DNA of 64,000 nt from Neorhizobium tomejilense (GTDB lineage: Bacteria; Pseudomonadota; Alphaproteobacteria; Rhizobiales; Rhizobiaceae), in contig PVBG01000001.1 in NCBI GenBank assembly GCA_002968845.1, positions 248,001 through 312,000 on the forward strand, read 5' to 3'. Below are positions 38,662-49,316 of the stretch, in pieces. Below the pieces are notes generated by a model, which worked only from the letters and a program-made list of their open reading frames with translations, had not been told where the DNA came from and did no database searches. Position numbers and translations under genes: made by a program. Each line of letters starts with the position of its first letter. Position 1 is the stretch's first letter.

Positions 38662-40059
38662 ATGATCGCGGTCACCACATTCAAGGACAAGCCGGTCGCG
38701 CTGTTCGGCCTCGGCGGCTCGGGACTGGCCACGGCCAGGGCCCTGGTTGCCGGCGGTGCGAAGGTGGTCGCCTGGGACGACAACCCCGACAGCGTTGCCA
38801 AGGCGATGGCCGAAGGCATTGCGACCACCGATCTGCGCGGTATCGACTGGTCTGTCCAGGCCGCCTTCGTGCTGTCGCCGGGCGTGCCGCTCACCCACCC
38901 GAAACCGCATTGGAGCGTCGATCTCGCCCGGTCCGCCGGCGTCGAGATCATCGGCGATGTCGAGCTTTTCGTTCGCGAGCGTCGGGCGCATGCGCCGGAT
39001 TGCCCCTTCATCGCGATTACCGGCACCAACGGGAAGTCGACGACCACAGCGCTGATCGCCCATATTCTCAAGTCGAGCGGCCGCGATACCCAGCTCGGCG
39101 GCAATATCGGCACCGCGATCCTGACGCTCGATCCGCCGAAGGCCGAGCGCTACTTCGTCGTCGAATGCTCGTCCTACCAGATCGATCTGGCGCCGACGCT
39201 CAACCCGACCGCCGGCATCCTGCTTAACCTGACGCCTGATCATCTCGACCGCCACGGCACCATGCAGCATTATGCCGACGTCAAGGAACGGCTCGTTGCC
39301 GGTAGCGGCACGGCCGTGATCGGCGTCGACGATTCGTTCTGCGCCCTGATTGCCGACCGCGTCGAGCGGGCCGGTGTCGCGGTCAAGCGGATTTCCAAGC
39401 GGGTCGTCGTTGCCGACGGCCTCTATGCCGAGGGCAGCCGGATCATTGAGGCGCATGGCGGCGCGGCGTCGCTGCTTGCCGATCTCGACGGTATCGAGAC
39501 CCTCAAGGGCAGCCACAACGCCCAGAACGCGGCGGCGGCGATCGCCGCCTGCCTGGCGGTCGGCGTGTCGCGGGACGAGATCCGGGCGGGACTGAAATCC
39601 TTTCCCGGTCTGAAGCATCGAATGCAGCCGGTCGGCCGCCGGGGCCAGGTCGTGTTCGTCAACGATTCGAAGGCGACCAACGCTGATGCGGCAGCGCCGG
39701 CGCTCTCCAGCTACGACCGCATCTACTGGATTGCCGGCGGTCTGCCGAAGGAGGGCGGCATAGTCAGCCTCGCTCCACTCTTCCCGCGTATCGTCAAGGC
39801 CTATCTGATCGGAGAAGCCGCACCGGCATTCGCGGCGACGCTTGGCGAGGCGGTGCCCTACGAGATTTCGGGCACGCTCGAAAAGGCGGTCGCGCACGCA
39901 GCGGCGGATGCAGGAGCCGATACGACGCCGTCCGCGGTGATGTTGTCGCCGGCCTGCGCCAGCTTCGATCAGTTCAAGAATTTCGAGGTTCGCGGCGATG
40001 CCTTTGTCGGCCATGTCGCGGGTCTCGACGGCGTCACGATGTTGGTCGATTTAGATTGA
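38662..40059 (+). CDS. murD: UDP-MurNAc-L-alanine--D-glutamate ligase MurD
   Basis: This is a 465-residue Mur ligase. It has a Rossmann-like N-terminal domain ([17 protein letters not shown]), the ATP loop [21 protein letters not shown], the ECSSYQID core motif and [10 protein letters not shown] in the C-terminal domain. It adds D-Glu to UDP-MurNAc-L-Ala. The ATG at 38662 lies 7 bases past the mraY stop. The open frame extends to 38617 within mraY but there is no reason to use it. Confidence 0.95.
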   Translation: MIAVTTFKDKPVALFGLGGSGLATARALVAGGAKVVAWDDNPDSVAKAMAEGIATTDLRGIDWSVQAAFVLSPGVPLTHPKPHWSVDLARSAGVEIIGDVELFVRERRAHAPDCPFIAITGTNGKSTTTALIAHILKSSGRDTQLGGNIGTAILTLDPPKAERYFVVECSSYQIDLAPTLNPTAGILLNLTPDHLDRHGTMQHYADVKERLVAGSGTAVIGVDDSFCALIADRVERAGVAVKRISKRVVVADGLYAEGSRIIEAHGGAASLLADLDGIETLKGSHNAQNAAAAIAACLAVGVSRDEIRAGLKSFPGLKHRMQPVGRRGQVVFVNDSKATNADAAAPALSSYDRIYWIAGGLPKEGGIVSLAPLFPRIVKAYLIGEAAPAFAATLGEAVPYEISGTLEKAVAHAAADAGADTTPSAVMLSPACASFDQFKNFEVRGDAFVGHVAGLDGVTMLVDLD

Positions 40060-40084
40060 TCGAGACGGAAAAGGGGAACGACAG

Positions 40085-41239
40085 ATGGTAAGCCGCGCAG
40101 ACCGTGGGCCGCTCGCAGACTGGTTCTGGACGATCGACCGTTTCTTCCTCGTCGCCTTCGTTTTGTTGATGGGCGTCGGTTTCATGCTCTCCTTCGCGGC
40201 ATCGCCGGCGGTCGCCGAGCGTATCGGCCTCAACAGCTTCCATTTCGTCGAGCGTCACGCGCTGTTCCTGCTGCCGTCGCTGGTGGTGATGGTCGGCCTG
40301 TCCTTCCTGACGCCGCGGCAGGTGCGGCGGACCGCGATCGTCCTCTTGATCATCTCGCTGACGCTGATGGTGCTGGCGCTGTTCTTCGGCGTCGAGGTCA
40401 AGGGATCGCGGCGCTGGATCGGCGTCGGAATGTTCTCGATCCAGCCGTCGGAATTCATGAAACCGGCCTTCGTCGTCGTCTGCGCCTGGCTGTTTGCCGA
40501 GCACGCGCGGCAGCCGGAAATCCCCGGCAATCTCTTCGCCATCATCCTTTTCGGCATCGTCGCGGCACTGCTCGTCGCCCAGCCCGACCTTGGCCAGACG
40601 ATTTTGACCAGCGTCGTCTGGGGGGGCATGTTCTTCATGGCCGGCATGCCCTGGCTGTGGATCGTGCTGCTCGGCGGCGTCGGTGCCGGCGGCATCGTCA
40701 CCGCCTATTACATGCTGCCGCACGTGACCGCCCGTTTCGACAAGTTCCTGACCGGGGAGGGCGACCGCTTCCAGATCGAGACGGCGCACGAAGCGATCCT
40801 GCAGGGCGGCTGGTTCGGGCAGGGGCCGGGCGAAGGCATCGTCAAGCGCATCCTGCCGGACAGCCACACGGACTTCGTGTTCTCCGTTGCAGCGGAAGAA
40901 TTCGGCATTATCTTCTGTATGGCACTGGTGGCGATCTTCGCCTTCATCGTGCTGCGCGGCCTGAACCACGCCTTCAAGGAGCGCAACGACTTCAACCGGT
41001 TCGCGGTCGCTGGCCTCGTGCTGCAGATCGGCATGCAGTCGCTCATCAATATCGGCGTCAATCTCGAACTCATGCCGGCCAAGGGCATGACGCTCCCCTT
41101 GATCTCCTATGGCGGCTCCTCGATGATCGCGATCTGCATCACTGCAGGCTTCATCCTGGCGCTGACCCGCCATCGTCCGGAGAAGCGAGCGCAAGAGCGG
41201 AGCCTGTTCCGGGTCGCCCAGGGCGTACCCGCGGAGTAA
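40085..41239 (+). CDS. ftsW: Septal lipid-II polymerase FtsW (SEDS family)
   Basis: This is a 384-residue protein with ten predicted spans. SEDS hallmarks include [32 protein letters not shown] with the catalytic Asp, and [18 protein letters not shown] near the end. FtsW polymerises lipid II into glycan strands at the septum with FtsI. It is separated from murG by 7 bases. The C-terminal tail is short and charged. Confidence 0.96.
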   Translation: MVSRADRGPLADWFWTIDRFFLVAFVLLMGVGFMLSFAASPAVAERIGLNSFHFVERHALFLLPSLVVMVGLSFLTPRQVRRTAIVLLIISLTLMVLALFFGVEVKGSRRWIGVGMFSIQPSEFMKPAFVVVCAWLFAEHARQPEIPGNLFAIILFGIVAALLVAQPDLGQTILTSVVWGGMFFMAGMPWLWIVLLGGVGAGGIVTAYYMLPHVTARFDKFLTGEGDRFQIETAHEAILQGGWFGQGPGEGIVKRILPDSHTDFVFSVAAEEFGIIFCMALVAIFAFIVLRGLNHAFKERNDFNRFAVAGLVLQIGMQSLINIGVNLELMPAKGMTLPLISYGGSSMIAICITAGFILALTRHRPEKRAQERSLFRVAQGVPAE

Positions 41240-41246
41240 AAGTCGA

Positions 41247-42371
41247 ATGACCAAGGGCATCATATTGCTTGCCGCCGGGGGAACCGGCGGTCATGTGTTT
41301 CCGGCGGAAGCGCTGGGACACGAACTGAAGGCGCGGGGTTATTCCGTGCATCTCGTCACCGACAGCCGGGCGGAGCGTTATGCCGGCACGTTTCCCGCCG
41401 ACGAAATCCATGTCGTTCCGTCCGCCACGTTCGGATCCAAGAACCCGATCGCGCTCGCCCGCACCGGCTGGAAGCTGTGGACGGGCCTGCGGGCTGCGCG
41501 CCGCCTGATCGGCCGCCTGAAGCCGCTTGCCGTGGTCGGCTTCGGCGGCTACCCGACCGTGCCGCCGCTGATGGCTTCGACCGCCATGGGCGTGCCAACG
41601 ATGATCCATGAACAGAACGCCGTGATGGGCCGCGCCAACAAGGCGTTGGCCGCCAAGGTCCAGGCGATCGCCGGCGGTTTCCTGCAGGAGGGCAGTGGTC
41701 CTTATGCGGACAAGACCGTCACGACGGGCAATCCGGTGCGTCCGGCCGTGCTTGCGGCCTCCAATATTCCCTATGTCGCCTCTCGCGGCGACGATCCGTT
41801 CCGGCTGGTCGTGTTCGGCGGCAGCCAGGGCGCGCAGTTCTTCTCGTCGGCCGTGCCGACGGCGCTCAGCCTGCTCGACCAGGCCGAGCGCGATCGTGTC
41901 GTCGTTACCCAGCAGGCGCGCCCGGAAGACAAGGATCGGGTCAGCTCCTGCTTTGCAAAGCTCAAGGCACCCGCCGATATCTCGTCGTTCTTCTCGGACA
42001 TGGCCGAACGGCTGGCGACGGCACATCTGGTCATCTGCCGCTCCGGTGCCTCCACTGTGTCGGAAATCGCGGTGATCGGCCGGCCGGCCATTCTCGTGCC
42101 TTACCCACATGCTCTGGATCACGACCAGGCAGCCAATGCCGAGGCGCTGGTGGCGACCGGCGGCGCAAAGGTCGTGCAGCAGTCGGATCTGTCGCCGGAA
42201 AAGCTTGCCGCGATCATTTCGGGTGCGATGAAGGATCCGGATAAGCTCGAAAGAATGGCAGCGGCCGCCAGGTCCGCCGGACGGCCGAATGCGACCGGCC
42301 AGCTTGCGGATCTGGTCGTGGCGATCGCGGAGCGGAAATCAATTTCGGAATTTAAGGGAGTGCGTGCATGA
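41247..42371 (+). CDS. murG: UDP-GlcNAc:lipid I GlcNAc-transferase MurG
   Basis: This is a 374-residue GT28 glycosyltransferase that makes lipid II at the inner face of the cytoplasmic membrane. It shows the N-terminal loop [17 protein letters not shown], then [32 protein letters not shown], and the C-terminal [13 protein letters not shown] and [16 protein letters not shown] motifs. It overlaps murC by 4 bases (ATGA). Confidence 0.97.
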   Translation: MTKGIILLAAGGTGGHVFPAEALGHELKARGYSVHLVTDSRAERYAGTFPADEIHVVPSATFGSKNPIALARTGWKLWTGLRAARRLIGRLKPLAVVGFGGYPTVPPLMASTAMGVPTMIHEQNAVMGRANKALAAKVQAIAGGFLQEGSGPYADKTVTTGNPVRPAVLAASNIPYVASRGDDPFRLVVFGGSQGAQFFSSAVPTALSLLDQAERDRVVVTQQARPEDKDRVSSCFAKLKAPADISSFFSDMAERLATAHLVICRSGASTVSEIAVIGRPAILVPYPHALDHDQAANAEALVATGGAKVVQQSDLSPEKLAAIISGAMKDPDKLERMAAAARSAGRPNATGQLADLVVAIAERKSISEFKGVRA

Positions 42372-43777
42372 AGATGCCGAAGGCCATAGGGCTCGTTCAT
42401 TTCATCGGCATCGGCGGTATCGGCATGAGCGGTATCGCCGAGGTGCTGCATAATCTCGGCCACAAGGTCCAGGGATCCGACCAGGCCGACGGTGCAAATG
42501 TCCAGCGCCTGCGCGACAAGGGCATCCCGGTCTTCGTCGGCCACCAGGCCGAGAATATCGGCGATTCCGAGGTGGTCGTCGTCTCGACCGCGATCAAGAA
42601 GAACAATCCGGAGCTGATGGCCGCGCGCGAAAAATCGCTGCCGATCGTGCGCCGCGCCGAAATGCTCGCCGAGCTGATGCGCTTCCGCAATGCGATCGCC
42701 ATCGGCGGCACACATGGCAAGACCACTACGACCTCGATGGTCGCGGCGCTGCTGGAGGCAGGCAGCCTCGACCCGACCGTCATCAACGGCGGCATCATCA
42801 ACGCCTACGGCACCAATGCCCGCATGGGCGAGGGCGAGTGGATGGTGGTCGAGGCCGACGAATCGGACGGCACCTTCTTGAAGCTGCCTGCCGACGTCGC
42901 CGTCGTCACCAATATCGATCCCGAACATCTCGACCATTACGGCAATTTCGACGCGGTGCGCGCCGCCTTCCGGCAGTTCGTCGAGAACGTGCCGTTCTAC
43001 GGGTTCGGCGTGCTCTGCCTGGATCATCCGGAAGTGCAGGCGCTGGTCGGCCGCATCGAAGACCGCAAGATCGTCACCTATGGCGAAAACCCGCAGGCGG
43101 ATGCGCGTTTCTCGAATGTCCGCATGGAAGGCACCAAGTCGATCTTCGACGTGGAAATCCGCCGTCGCCGCACCGGCCGGGTGTTCCAGTTCAAGGATCT
43201 TGCGCTGCCGATGCCCGGGCGCCACAACATTTCCAACGCCACCGCCGCGATTGCCGTCGCCAACCGGCTCGGCATTTCGGAAGAGGATATCCGCAAGGGG
43301 CTCGCCAATTTCAGCGGCGTCAAGCGGCGCTTTACGCTGACCGGTACCTGGAACGGCGTTTCGATCTTCGACGACTACGGTCACCATCCGGTGGAGATCA
43401 AGGCCGTGCTGCGGGCAGCCCGCGAATCGTGCCAGGGCCGCATCATCGCGGTGCACCAGCCGCATCGTTACACGCGTCTGTCGAGCCTCTTCGAGGATTT
43501 TGCCAATTGCTTCAACGATGCCGACAGCATCATCCTGGCGCCGGTCTACGCCGCCGGCGAGGAGCCGATCGAAGGTGCCAATTCTGAAACGCTGATTTCG
43601 CGCATCCGTTCGGGCGGCCATCGCGACGCAAGATACATGGCATCGCCGACGGAACTCGCTTCGATTGTATCGGGCATTGCGAAGCCGGGTGATTTCGTGG
43701 TTCTTCTGGGAGCGGGCAATATCACACAGTGGGCCGCGGCGTTGCCGAAGGAACTGGAAAGCATATCGGGACAGTAG
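42368..43777 (+). CDS. murC: UDP-N-acetylmuramate--L-alanine ligase MurC
   Basis: This is a 469-residue Mur ligase for the first amino acid of the stem peptide. Features are [17 protein letters not shown] at the N-terminus, the ATP loop [35 protein letters not shown], and [10 protein letters not shown] in the C-terminal domain. Its start lies in an ATGA overlap with the murG stop. murB starts 3 bases after its TAG. Confidence 0.97.
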   Translation: MKMPKAIGLVHFIGIGGIGMSGIAEVLHNLGHKVQGSDQADGANVQRLRDKGIPVFVGHQAENIGDSEVVVVSTAIKKNNPELMAAREKSLPIVRRAEMLAELMRFRNAIAIGGTHGKTTTTSMVAALLEAGSLDPTVINGGIINAYGTNARMGEGEWMVVEADESDGTFLKLPADVAVVTNIDPEHLDHYGNFDAVRAAFRQFVENVPFYGFGVLCLDHPEVQALVGRIEDRKIVTYGENPQADARFSNVRMEGTKSIFDVEIRRRRTGRVFQFKDLALPMPGRHNISNATAAIAVANRLGISEEDIRKGLANFSGVKRRFTLTGTWNGVSIFDDYGHHPVEIKAVLRAARESCQGRIIAVHQPHRYTRLSSLFEDFANCFNDADSIILAPVYAAGEEPIEGANSETLISRIRSGGHRDARYMASPTELASIVSGIAKPGDFVVLLGAGNITQWAAALPKELESISGQ

Positions 43778-43780
43778 GAA

Positions 43781-44755
43781 ATGAAACAGGTGAACGGGGA
43801 AAAGCTTCTGGCGTCGTTGGGGGATGACGTCAACAAACTGCGCGGAAGGCTGACGCCGGACGCGCCGATGGATCGCGTCACCTGGTTCCAGGCCGGCGGG
43901 CTCGCCGAACTGATGTTCCAGCCCCATGACGTCGACGATCTCGTGACTTTCCTGCAGATCCTGCCGGAAGACGTGCCGCTGACGGTGGTCGGCGTCGGTT
44001 CGAACCTGCTCGTCCGCGACGGAGGTATTCCCGGCGTCGTTCTGCGCCTCTCGGCCAAGGGTTTCGGCGGGGTCGATCTCGTTGGCGACAACCGTATCAA
44101 GGCCGGTGCGATCTGCCCCGACAAGCACATTGCCGCAATGGCGATGGACAACGGCATCGGCGGTTTCGCCTTCTATTACGGCATCCCCGGCTCGATCGGC
44201 GGCGCTTTGCGCATGAATGCCGGCGCCAATGGCGGCGAGACTGCCGGGCGCGTCGTCGAAGTGCATGCCGTCGACCGCAAGGGCGGCACGCATGTCTTCT
44301 CTACCGCCGAGATGGGTTACAGCTATCGCCATTCCTCGGTCCCGGAGGACATGATCTTTACCCACGCGGTCTTCGAGGGATATCCCGAGGAGCGGGCAAA
44401 GATTCGCGCCGAGATGGATGCCGTGCGTCAGCATCGCGAGACGGTGCAGCCGATCAAGGAAAAGACCGGCGGCTCGACCTTCAAGAACCCGGAAGGCCAT
44501 TCCGCGTGGAAGCTGATCGACGAGGCAGGCTGCCGCGGGCTGGTCAGCGGCGGAGCACAGATGTCGTCGCTGCATTGCAACTTCATGATCAATATCGGTT
44601 ATGCCAGCGGCTACGACCTCGAATATCTCGGCGAAACCATTCGCCAGCGGGTCTTCGAACATGCCGACATCAAACTCGAATGGGAAATCAAGCGCCTCGG
44701 CATCTTCATGCCCGGCCGCGAGGTGAGACCCTTTCATGGCATGACAAGCGAATGA
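43781..44755 (+). CDS. murB: UDP-N-acetylenolpyruvoylglucosamine reductase MurB
   Basis: This is a 324-residue FAD enzyme that completes UDP-MurNAc. It shows [29 protein letters not shown], the FAD and substrate loop [23 protein letters not shown], the catalytic YSYRHSS and a C-terminal [13 protein letters not shown] with the Ser/Glu region. [12 protein letters not shown] follows. The layout is type I/IIa MurB. It is the last gene before the aquaporin that interrupts the cluster. Confidence 0.96.
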   Translation: MKQVNGEKLLASLGDDVNKLRGRLTPDAPMDRVTWFQAGGLAELMFQPHDVDDLVTFLQILPEDVPLTVVGVGSNLLVRDGGIPGVVLRLSAKGFGGVDLVGDNRIKAGAICPDKHIAAMAMDNGIGGFAFYYGIPGSIGGALRMNAGANGGETAGRVVEVHAVDRKGGTHVFSTAEMGYSYRHSSVPEDMIFTHAVFEGYPEERAKIRAEMDAVRQHRETVQPIKEKTGGSTFKNPEGHSAWKLIDEAGCRGLVSGGAQMSSLHCNFMINIGYASGYDLEYLGETIRQRVFEHADIKLEWEIKRLGIFMPGREVRPFHGMTSE

Positions 44756-44904
44756 CGGTACTCGACCGGGGTGAGGCAAAGGCCCCGGTTGGCCGGTTAT
44801 CTTGTAAATTTAAGACGTTGCAGCGGTCATCTCGTGTTTTGATTCAGTTGGATAGCGCCGGTGACGCCGGTGCAACCTTGGATATTTCACGAGATGCTTA
44901 TTCA

Positions 44905-44934
44905 TTGAGCATTCATGAGAGTATATTGCATAAT
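44905..44934 (+). promoter_or_regulatory. Possible promoter of the aquaporin gene
   Basis: TTGAGC (44905-44910) and CATAAT (44929-44934), 18 bases apart, resemble -35 and -10 elements in an AT-rich stretch about 70 bases before the aquaporin start. The rest of the 248-base gap after murB shows no gene. Confidence 0.35.
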
Positions 44935-45003
44935 ACCCCTGTTTGAATGAGATTCGTGCCAAGAACCGGCAGGGTGCCGGGGGCACGAGCAGGGGGATAT
45001 CCG

Positions 45004-45705
45004 ATGTTTAAAAAATTAGCGGCCGAGTTTTTCGGCACTTTCTGGCTTGTCTTCGGTGGATGCGGCAGCGCGGTTCTGGCGGCTGCATTTCCGGATCTCG
45101 GTATCGGCTTCGTCGGCGTAGCGCTCGCGTTCGGCCTGACGGTGCTGACCATGGCTTATGCGGTCGGCGGCATTTCCGGCGGGCATTTCAATCCGGCGGT
45201 ATCGGTGGGACTGACGGTGGCGGGCAGGTTCCCGGCATCGAGCCTGCTGCCTTACGTCATCGCTCAAGTGGTAGGAGCGGTCGTTGCTGCCTTGGTTCTC
45301 TATCTCATCGCCTCCGGCAAGGCTGGTTTCCAGCTCGGCGGCTTTGCGTCCAACGGCTATGGCGAGCATTCGCCCGGCGGTTATTCGTTGACCTCCGCGC
45401 TGTTGATAGAACTGGTTCTCACCGGTTTCTTCATCTTCATCATTCTGGGCGCGACCGGACCGAAGGCGCCGGCCGGGTTTGCTCCGATCGCAATCGGCCT
45501 TGCGCTGACGCTGATCCATCTGATCTCGATCCCGGTCACCAACACGTCCGTCAATCCGGCACGTTCGACCGGCGTCGCGCTGATCGTCGGGGACTGGGCT
45601 GTCGCACAGCTTTGGCTTTTCTGGGTGGCGCCGATCGTAGGTGCCATCCTCGGCGCGCTGGCGTGGAAGCTGGTGGACGATTCGGAAGAGCGGGCCGCGG
45701 CCTGA
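45004..45705 (+). CDS. aqpZ: Aquaporin Z-like water channel
   Basis: This is a 233-residue membrane channel with six spans and the two NPA motifs, [10 protein letters not shown] and NTSVNPARS. The selectivity filter is of the AqpZ type: a Phe in the second span, and Arg right after the second NPA. It starts [24 protein letters not shown], as AqpZ does. It passes water and has no known link to cell division. It sits between murB and ddl, has an SD (AGGGGG) before the ATG at 45004, and a strong terminator after it, so it is likely its own transcription unit or ends the upstream one. Confidence 0.95.
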   Translation: MFKKLAAEFFGTFWLVFGGCGSAVLAAAFPDLGIGFVGVALAFGLTVLTMAYAVGGISGGHFNPAVSVGLTVAGRFPASSLLPYVIAQVVGAVVAALVLYLIASGKAGFQLGGFASNGYGEHSPGGYSLTSALLIELVLTGFFIFIILGATGPKAPAGFAPIAIGLALTLIHLISIPVTNTSVNPARSTGVALIVGDWAVAQLWLFWVAPIVGAILGALAWKLVDDSEERAAA

Positions 45706-45735
45706 TTTTTAGAAGAACGGCGCGTTCCGCCGAGG

Positions 45736-45775
45736 TAAAAGAGCCCGCGAAGCCGCCCGCTTCGCGGGCTTTTCT
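45736..45775 (+). terminator. Rho-independent terminator after aqpZ, splitting the dcw cluster
   Basis: A perfect 12-bp stem (45742-45753 with 45759-45770) and a 5-base loop are followed by TTTTCTG, 36 bases past the aquaporin stop. It should separate transcription of mraZ-murB-aqpZ from ddl-ftsQAZ. Confidence 0.9.
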
Positions 45776-46054
45776 GTGCCTCGAACTTTCAGGAATCGCC
45801 GTCCGATTCGAGAGGCTCGACCCTCCTTTTATTGCCGTTCCGAATGTTGCCCCAAACTGGGCGTTAACATCCAGCGATTCGATTTTTCCTTTGTTTTCAT
45901 GCTTTTGGCTACCCGGGTTAATCAAGGTAAACGGTTTGTTAACTATATTCGGGCACTAATGCAGGCATGCCTAACTTCTGGCGAGAATCGTCAGAGAACA
46001 GGTTGGCGCAAGCGCCGTACTAGAGAGTGTAGTCCTTTTTGGCGGGAGTGATCG
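45776..46054. promoter_or_regulatory. Probable promoter region of ddl-ftsQAZ, with CtrA-like box
   Basis: This 279-base non-coding stretch lies between the terminator and ddl. It holds TAAA-CGGTTTG-TTAAC at 45928-45943, 8 of 9 fixed bases of the CtrA consensus TTAA-N7-TTAAC. The second half continues TTAACTAT, one base from the TTAACCAT form. A GGCGCAAGCGCC hairpin lies near 46006-46017. I could not fix a -35/-10 pair with confidence. Confidence 0.45.
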
Positions 46055-46981
46055 ATGAGTGACAAGCACGTGGCTGTTTTGATGGGAGGATTTTCCTCCG
46101 AGCGGCCTGTTAGCCTGTCCTCGGGCACTGCCTGTGCGGATGCTCTCGAAGGCGAAGGCTATCGCGTCACCCGCGTCGATGTCGGCCGGGATGTCGCGGC
46201 CGTTCTCTCGGATCTCCGGCCAGACGTAGCCTTCAATGCCTTGCACGGGCCTTTCGGTGAGGACGGAACGATCCAGGGCATTCTCGAATACCTCGAAATT
46301 CCCTACACCCATTCCGGCGTGCTTGCCTCGGCGCTCGCTATGGACAAACATCAGGCCAAGCACGTCGCCAAGGCATCCGGCATTCCCGTCGCCGAAGCCA
46401 AGGCCATGAGCCGCTTCGATATCGGTAACGCTCATCCGATAAAGCCGCCCTATGTGGTGAAGCCGGTTCGCGAAGGGTCGTCCTTCGGTGTCGTGATCGT
46501 CCAGGAAAATCAGTCGCATCCGCCGCAGATCATCGGCTCGGCCGAGTGGCGCTACGGGGATCGTGTCCTGGTCGAGCGCTATATCTATGGCCGCGAACTC
46601 ACCTGCGGTGTGATGGGCGACGTGGCGCTTGGCGTCACCGAAGTGGTGCCTCTCAGCCACGCCTTTTACGATTACGATGCGAAATATGCGGAGGGTGGTT
46701 CGAAACACGTCATCCCGGCGCAAATTTCACCGAATATTTACCAAAAGATTCAAACACTAGCGCTCAAGGCGCATCAGGCGATGGGCTGCCGTGGCGTCAG
46801 TCGCTCCGACTTTCGCTACGACGACCGCTTCTCCGAGAACGGCGAGGTTATCTGGCTGGAAATCAACACGCAGCCGGGCATGACCCCGACATCACTGGTG
46901 CCCGAAATGGCCGGCCATGCCGGTCACTCATTTGGTGAACTCGTCCGTTGGATGGTGGAGGACGCTACGTGTTTGCGTTGA
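46055..46981 (+). CDS. ddl: D-alanine--D-alanine ligase
   Basis: This is a 308-residue ATP-grasp enzyme that joins two D-Ala for MurF. It shows [19 protein letters not shown] with the Glu-Ser start of the first substrate site, [26 protein letters not shown] of the ATP-grasp loop, and [18 protein letters not shown] with the metal-binding Glu and Asn near the end. Length fits DdlB. The ATG follows GGGAG. It overlaps ftsQ by 13 bases. Confidence 0.96.
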   Translation: MSDKHVAVLMGGFSSERPVSLSSGTACADALEGEGYRVTRVDVGRDVAAVLSDLRPDVAFNALHGPFGEDGTIQGILEYLEIPYTHSGVLASALAMDKHQAKHVAKASGIPVAEAKAMSRFDIGNAHPIKPPYVVKPVREGSSFGVVIVQENQSHPPQIIGSAEWRYGDRVLVERYIYGRELTCGVMGDVALGVTEVVPLSHAFYDYDAKYAEGGSKHVIPAQISPNIYQKIQTLALKAHQAMGCRGVSRSDFRYDDRFSENGEVIWLEINTQPGMTPTSLVPEMAGHAGHSFGELVRWMVEDATCLR

Positions 46982-47901
46982 TCGGCAGAAAAGCGGGTGG
47001 ACCGCGAGGCCGTTCTCAGGCTCATTATCTCGGTGCCGAAGAGCGCCGGGTTCTTCCGCGCCCGCTTCGCCGGGTGTTCCGTTTCTGCGCCAGCCTCGCC
47101 ACCGGCCGCATCCACATCCCGCCCCATACCGGAGCCCTGTCCGCTCTCGGCTTCTTCGCCGCGATCGGTCTCTACGGCATGTCGCTCGGCGGTCATGGCC
47201 AGGCGGTCGCGCAGGCGACCACGGCGGCTGTCGGCTTTGCGATCGAGGATGTGCGCGTCTCGGGCAATGACCAGACTTCCGAAATCGACATTCTGCAGCT
47301 TCTCGGCCTCGACGGTACGACGTCGCTGGTCGCTCTCGACATCGATTCCGCCCGCCGCAAGCTCTCGGCGCTTCCCTGGGTCCAGTATGCGGAAGTTCGC
47401 AAGATCTATCCGAAGACGATCGAGGTGATGCTGAAGGAACGTCAGGCCTTCGGTATCTGGCAGCACGGCGCCGAACTGTCGCTGATCGAAAAGAACGGCA
47501 GCGTGATCGCGCCGCTGCGTGACAACAAGTTCGCCTCGCTTCCGCTCTTCGTCGGCCGCGATGCCGAGACGGCCGCATCCTCCTTCGAGGACGCCATGGC
47601 CGGCTGGCCAGAGCTGAAAAATCGCGTGAAGGCCTATGTCCGCATTGCCGGTCGCCGCTGGGATCTGCATCTCGACAACGGCGTCGTGCTGAAGCTGCCG
47701 GAAGCCAACGTTGCTAAGGCGCTGCGCGTGCTCGCACGGCTCGAAAAGGAGCAGGGCTTGCTGGAGCGCGATGTCGCCGCCGTCGATTTGAGGCTTGAGG
47801 ATCGCACCACCATCCAGCTCACTCCCGGTGCCATGGATCGCCGCAAAGAGGCGCTCGATGCGCGGACAAAGGCCTTGAAGAAACTGGGAGAGCAGTCTTG
47901 A
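46969..47901 (+). CDS. ftsQ: Cell division protein FtsQ
   Basis: This is a 310-residue bitopic protein. A basic cytoplasmic N-terminus of about 65 residues is followed by one span ([21 protein letters not shown]), then the periplasmic POTRA domain ([25 protein letters not shown]) and the beta domain with [20 protein letters not shown]. FtsQ recruits FtsB/FtsL and FtsWI. The start is GTG at 46969, with GGTGGAGGA 6 bases before it; an in-frame TTG at 46948 is less likely. It overlaps the ddl end by 13 bases. Confidence 0.93.
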   Translation: MFALIGRKAGGPRGRSQAHYLGAEERRVLPRPLRRVFRFCASLATGRIHIPPHTGALSALGFFAAIGLYGMSLGGHGQAVAQATTAAVGFAIEDVRVSGNDQTSEIDILQLLGLDGTTSLVALDIDSARRKLSALPWVQYAEVRKIYPKTIEVMLKERQAFGIWQHGAELSLIEKNGSVIAPLRDNKFASLPLFVGRDAETAASSFEDAMAGWPELKNRVKAYVRIAGRRWDLHLDNGVVLKLPEANVAKALRVLARLEKEQGLLERDVAAVDLRLEDRTTIQLTPGAMDRRKEALDARTKALKKLGEQS

Positions 47902-49229
47902 GCGTATTCGGTTCTTCCCATTTCGGTCTGCCGCGCATGAAGCCGCTGTCTTCCAAGCGCAGCCACGTCGTTTCGGTTCTTGATATCGGCTCCACCAAGG
48001 TGGTCTGCATGATCGCCCGGCTGACGCCGCGCCAGGAAAGCCAGGTTCTGCCCGGCCGCACCCACAATATCGAGATCATCGGTATCGGCCACCAGCGCTC
48101 GCGCGGTGTGAAGTCCGGCGTGATCGGCGATCTCGATGCCGCGGAAAGCGTCGTCCGCCTCGCGGTCGATGCCGCCGAGCGTATGGCGGGGCTTACCGTC
48201 GACAGCCTGATCGTCAACGTCTCCGCCGGCCGCATCACCAGCGACGTCTATACGGCGACGATCGATCTTGGTGGCCAGGAAGTGGAAGAGGCCGATCTCA
48301 AGAAGGTGCTGGTGGCGGCAAGCCAGCAGTCGCTGCGCCAGGATCGCGCCATCCTGCACTCGCTTCCAACCGGTTTCTCGCTCGACGGCGAACGCGGCAT
48401 CCGTGATCCGCTGGCGATGTTCGGCGACACACTTGGCGTCGACATGCATGTCGTGGCAGCCGAGCGCGCCACGCTGAAGAACCTCGAACTCTGCGTCAAC
48501 CGTGCGCATCTGTCGGTCGAAGGCATGGTCGCGACGCCCTATGCGAGCGGCCTTGCGGCCCTCGTCGACGACGAAGTCGAGCTCGGCTGCGCGGCGATCG
48601 ACATGGGCGGCGGCACGACGACGATCTCGGTCTTTGCCGAGGGCAAGCTCGTTCATACGGATGCGATCAGCCTTGGCGGTCATCATGTGACCACCGACCT
48701 TGCCCGCGGCCTTTCGACCCGCATCGAGGATGCCGAGCGCATGAAGGTCGTGCACGGTTCGGCGCTCGCCAACGGTGGCGACGAGCGGGATGTGATCTCG
48801 GTTCCGCCGATCGGCGAGGACGATCGCGATCAGCCGACCCAGGTGCCGCGCTCGCTGGTCACCCGCATCGTGCAGGCGCGCATCGAAGAGACGCTCGAGC
48901 TCATCCGCGACCGCATCCAGAAGTCGGGTTTCAGCCCGATCGTCGGCAAGCGCGTCGTGCTGACGGGTGGTGCCAGCCAGCTTACCGGCCTTTCGGAAAC
49001 GGCGCGCCGCATCCTGGCGCGCAATGTCCGCATCGGCCGTCCGATGGGCGTCTCCGGCCTGCCGACGGCAGCCAAGGGACCGGCCTTTTCGACGGCAGTC
49101 GGGCTGATGATCTATCCGCAGGTCGCGGATCTCGAAACACACGCTTCGCAGAGCGGCCTGATGGCCACGCTGGGAAGCGGCAATGGCAGGCTGGCCCGCG
49201 TGGGCCAGTGGTTAAAGGAAAGTTTTTGA
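47898..49229 (+). CDS. ftsA: Cell division protein FtsA
   Basis: This is a 443-residue actin-like ATPase that tethers FtsZ to the membrane. It shows SVLDIGSTKVVCMIARL at the N-terminal phosphate-1 loop, the 1C-domain part, AAIDMGGGTTTISVF of phosphate loop 2, and VLTGGASQLTG near the adenosine site. The C-terminal RLARVGQWLKESF forms the amphipathic membrane helix. The start is TTG at 47898 in a TTGA overlap with the ftsQ stop; it yields [13 protein letters not shown], which is conserved in rhizobia as I recall. An ATG at 47937 would cut 13 residues. Confidence 0.95.
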   Translation: MSVFGSSHFGLPRMKPLSSKRSHVVSVLDIGSTKVVCMIARLTPRQESQVLPGRTHNIEIIGIGHQRSRGVKSGVIGDLDAAESVVRLAVDAAERMAGLTVDSLIVNVSAGRITSDVYTATIDLGGQEVEEADLKKVLVAASQQSLRQDRAILHSLPTGFSLDGERGIRDPLAMFGDTLGVDMHVVAAERATLKNLELCVNRAHLSVEGMVATPYASGLAALVDDEVELGCAAIDMGGGTTTISVFAEGKLVHTDAISLGGHHVTTDLARGLSTRIEDAERMKVVHGSALANGGDERDVISVPPIGEDDRDQPTQVPRSLVTRIVQARIEETLELIRDRIQKSGFSPIVGKRVVLTGGASQLTGLSETARRILARNVRIGRPMGVSGLPTAAKGPAFSTAVGLMIYPQVADLETHASQSGLMATLGSGNGRLARVGQWLKESF

Positions 49230-49316
49230 TGCGAGGGGCTTCGGCCCGCGTATCGGAGAAGAGTTGCAATGAATTGGCCGGCGGCGATGCGGCCAGCAAA
49301 AGAAGGAACTGGTGCA

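Noticed and set aside
36099..39113. A 1004-codon open frame on the minus strand across murE-murF-mraY-murD
   Set aside because: It is antisense to strongly supported dcw genes, has Asp/His/Gly/Arg-rich composition typical of a reverse-frame shadow in GC-rich DNA, and shows no domain.
42119..44779. An 886-codon open frame on the minus strand across murC and murB
   Set aside because: It lies opposite conserved Mur genes and has no motif or ribosome binding site; a codon-bias shadow.
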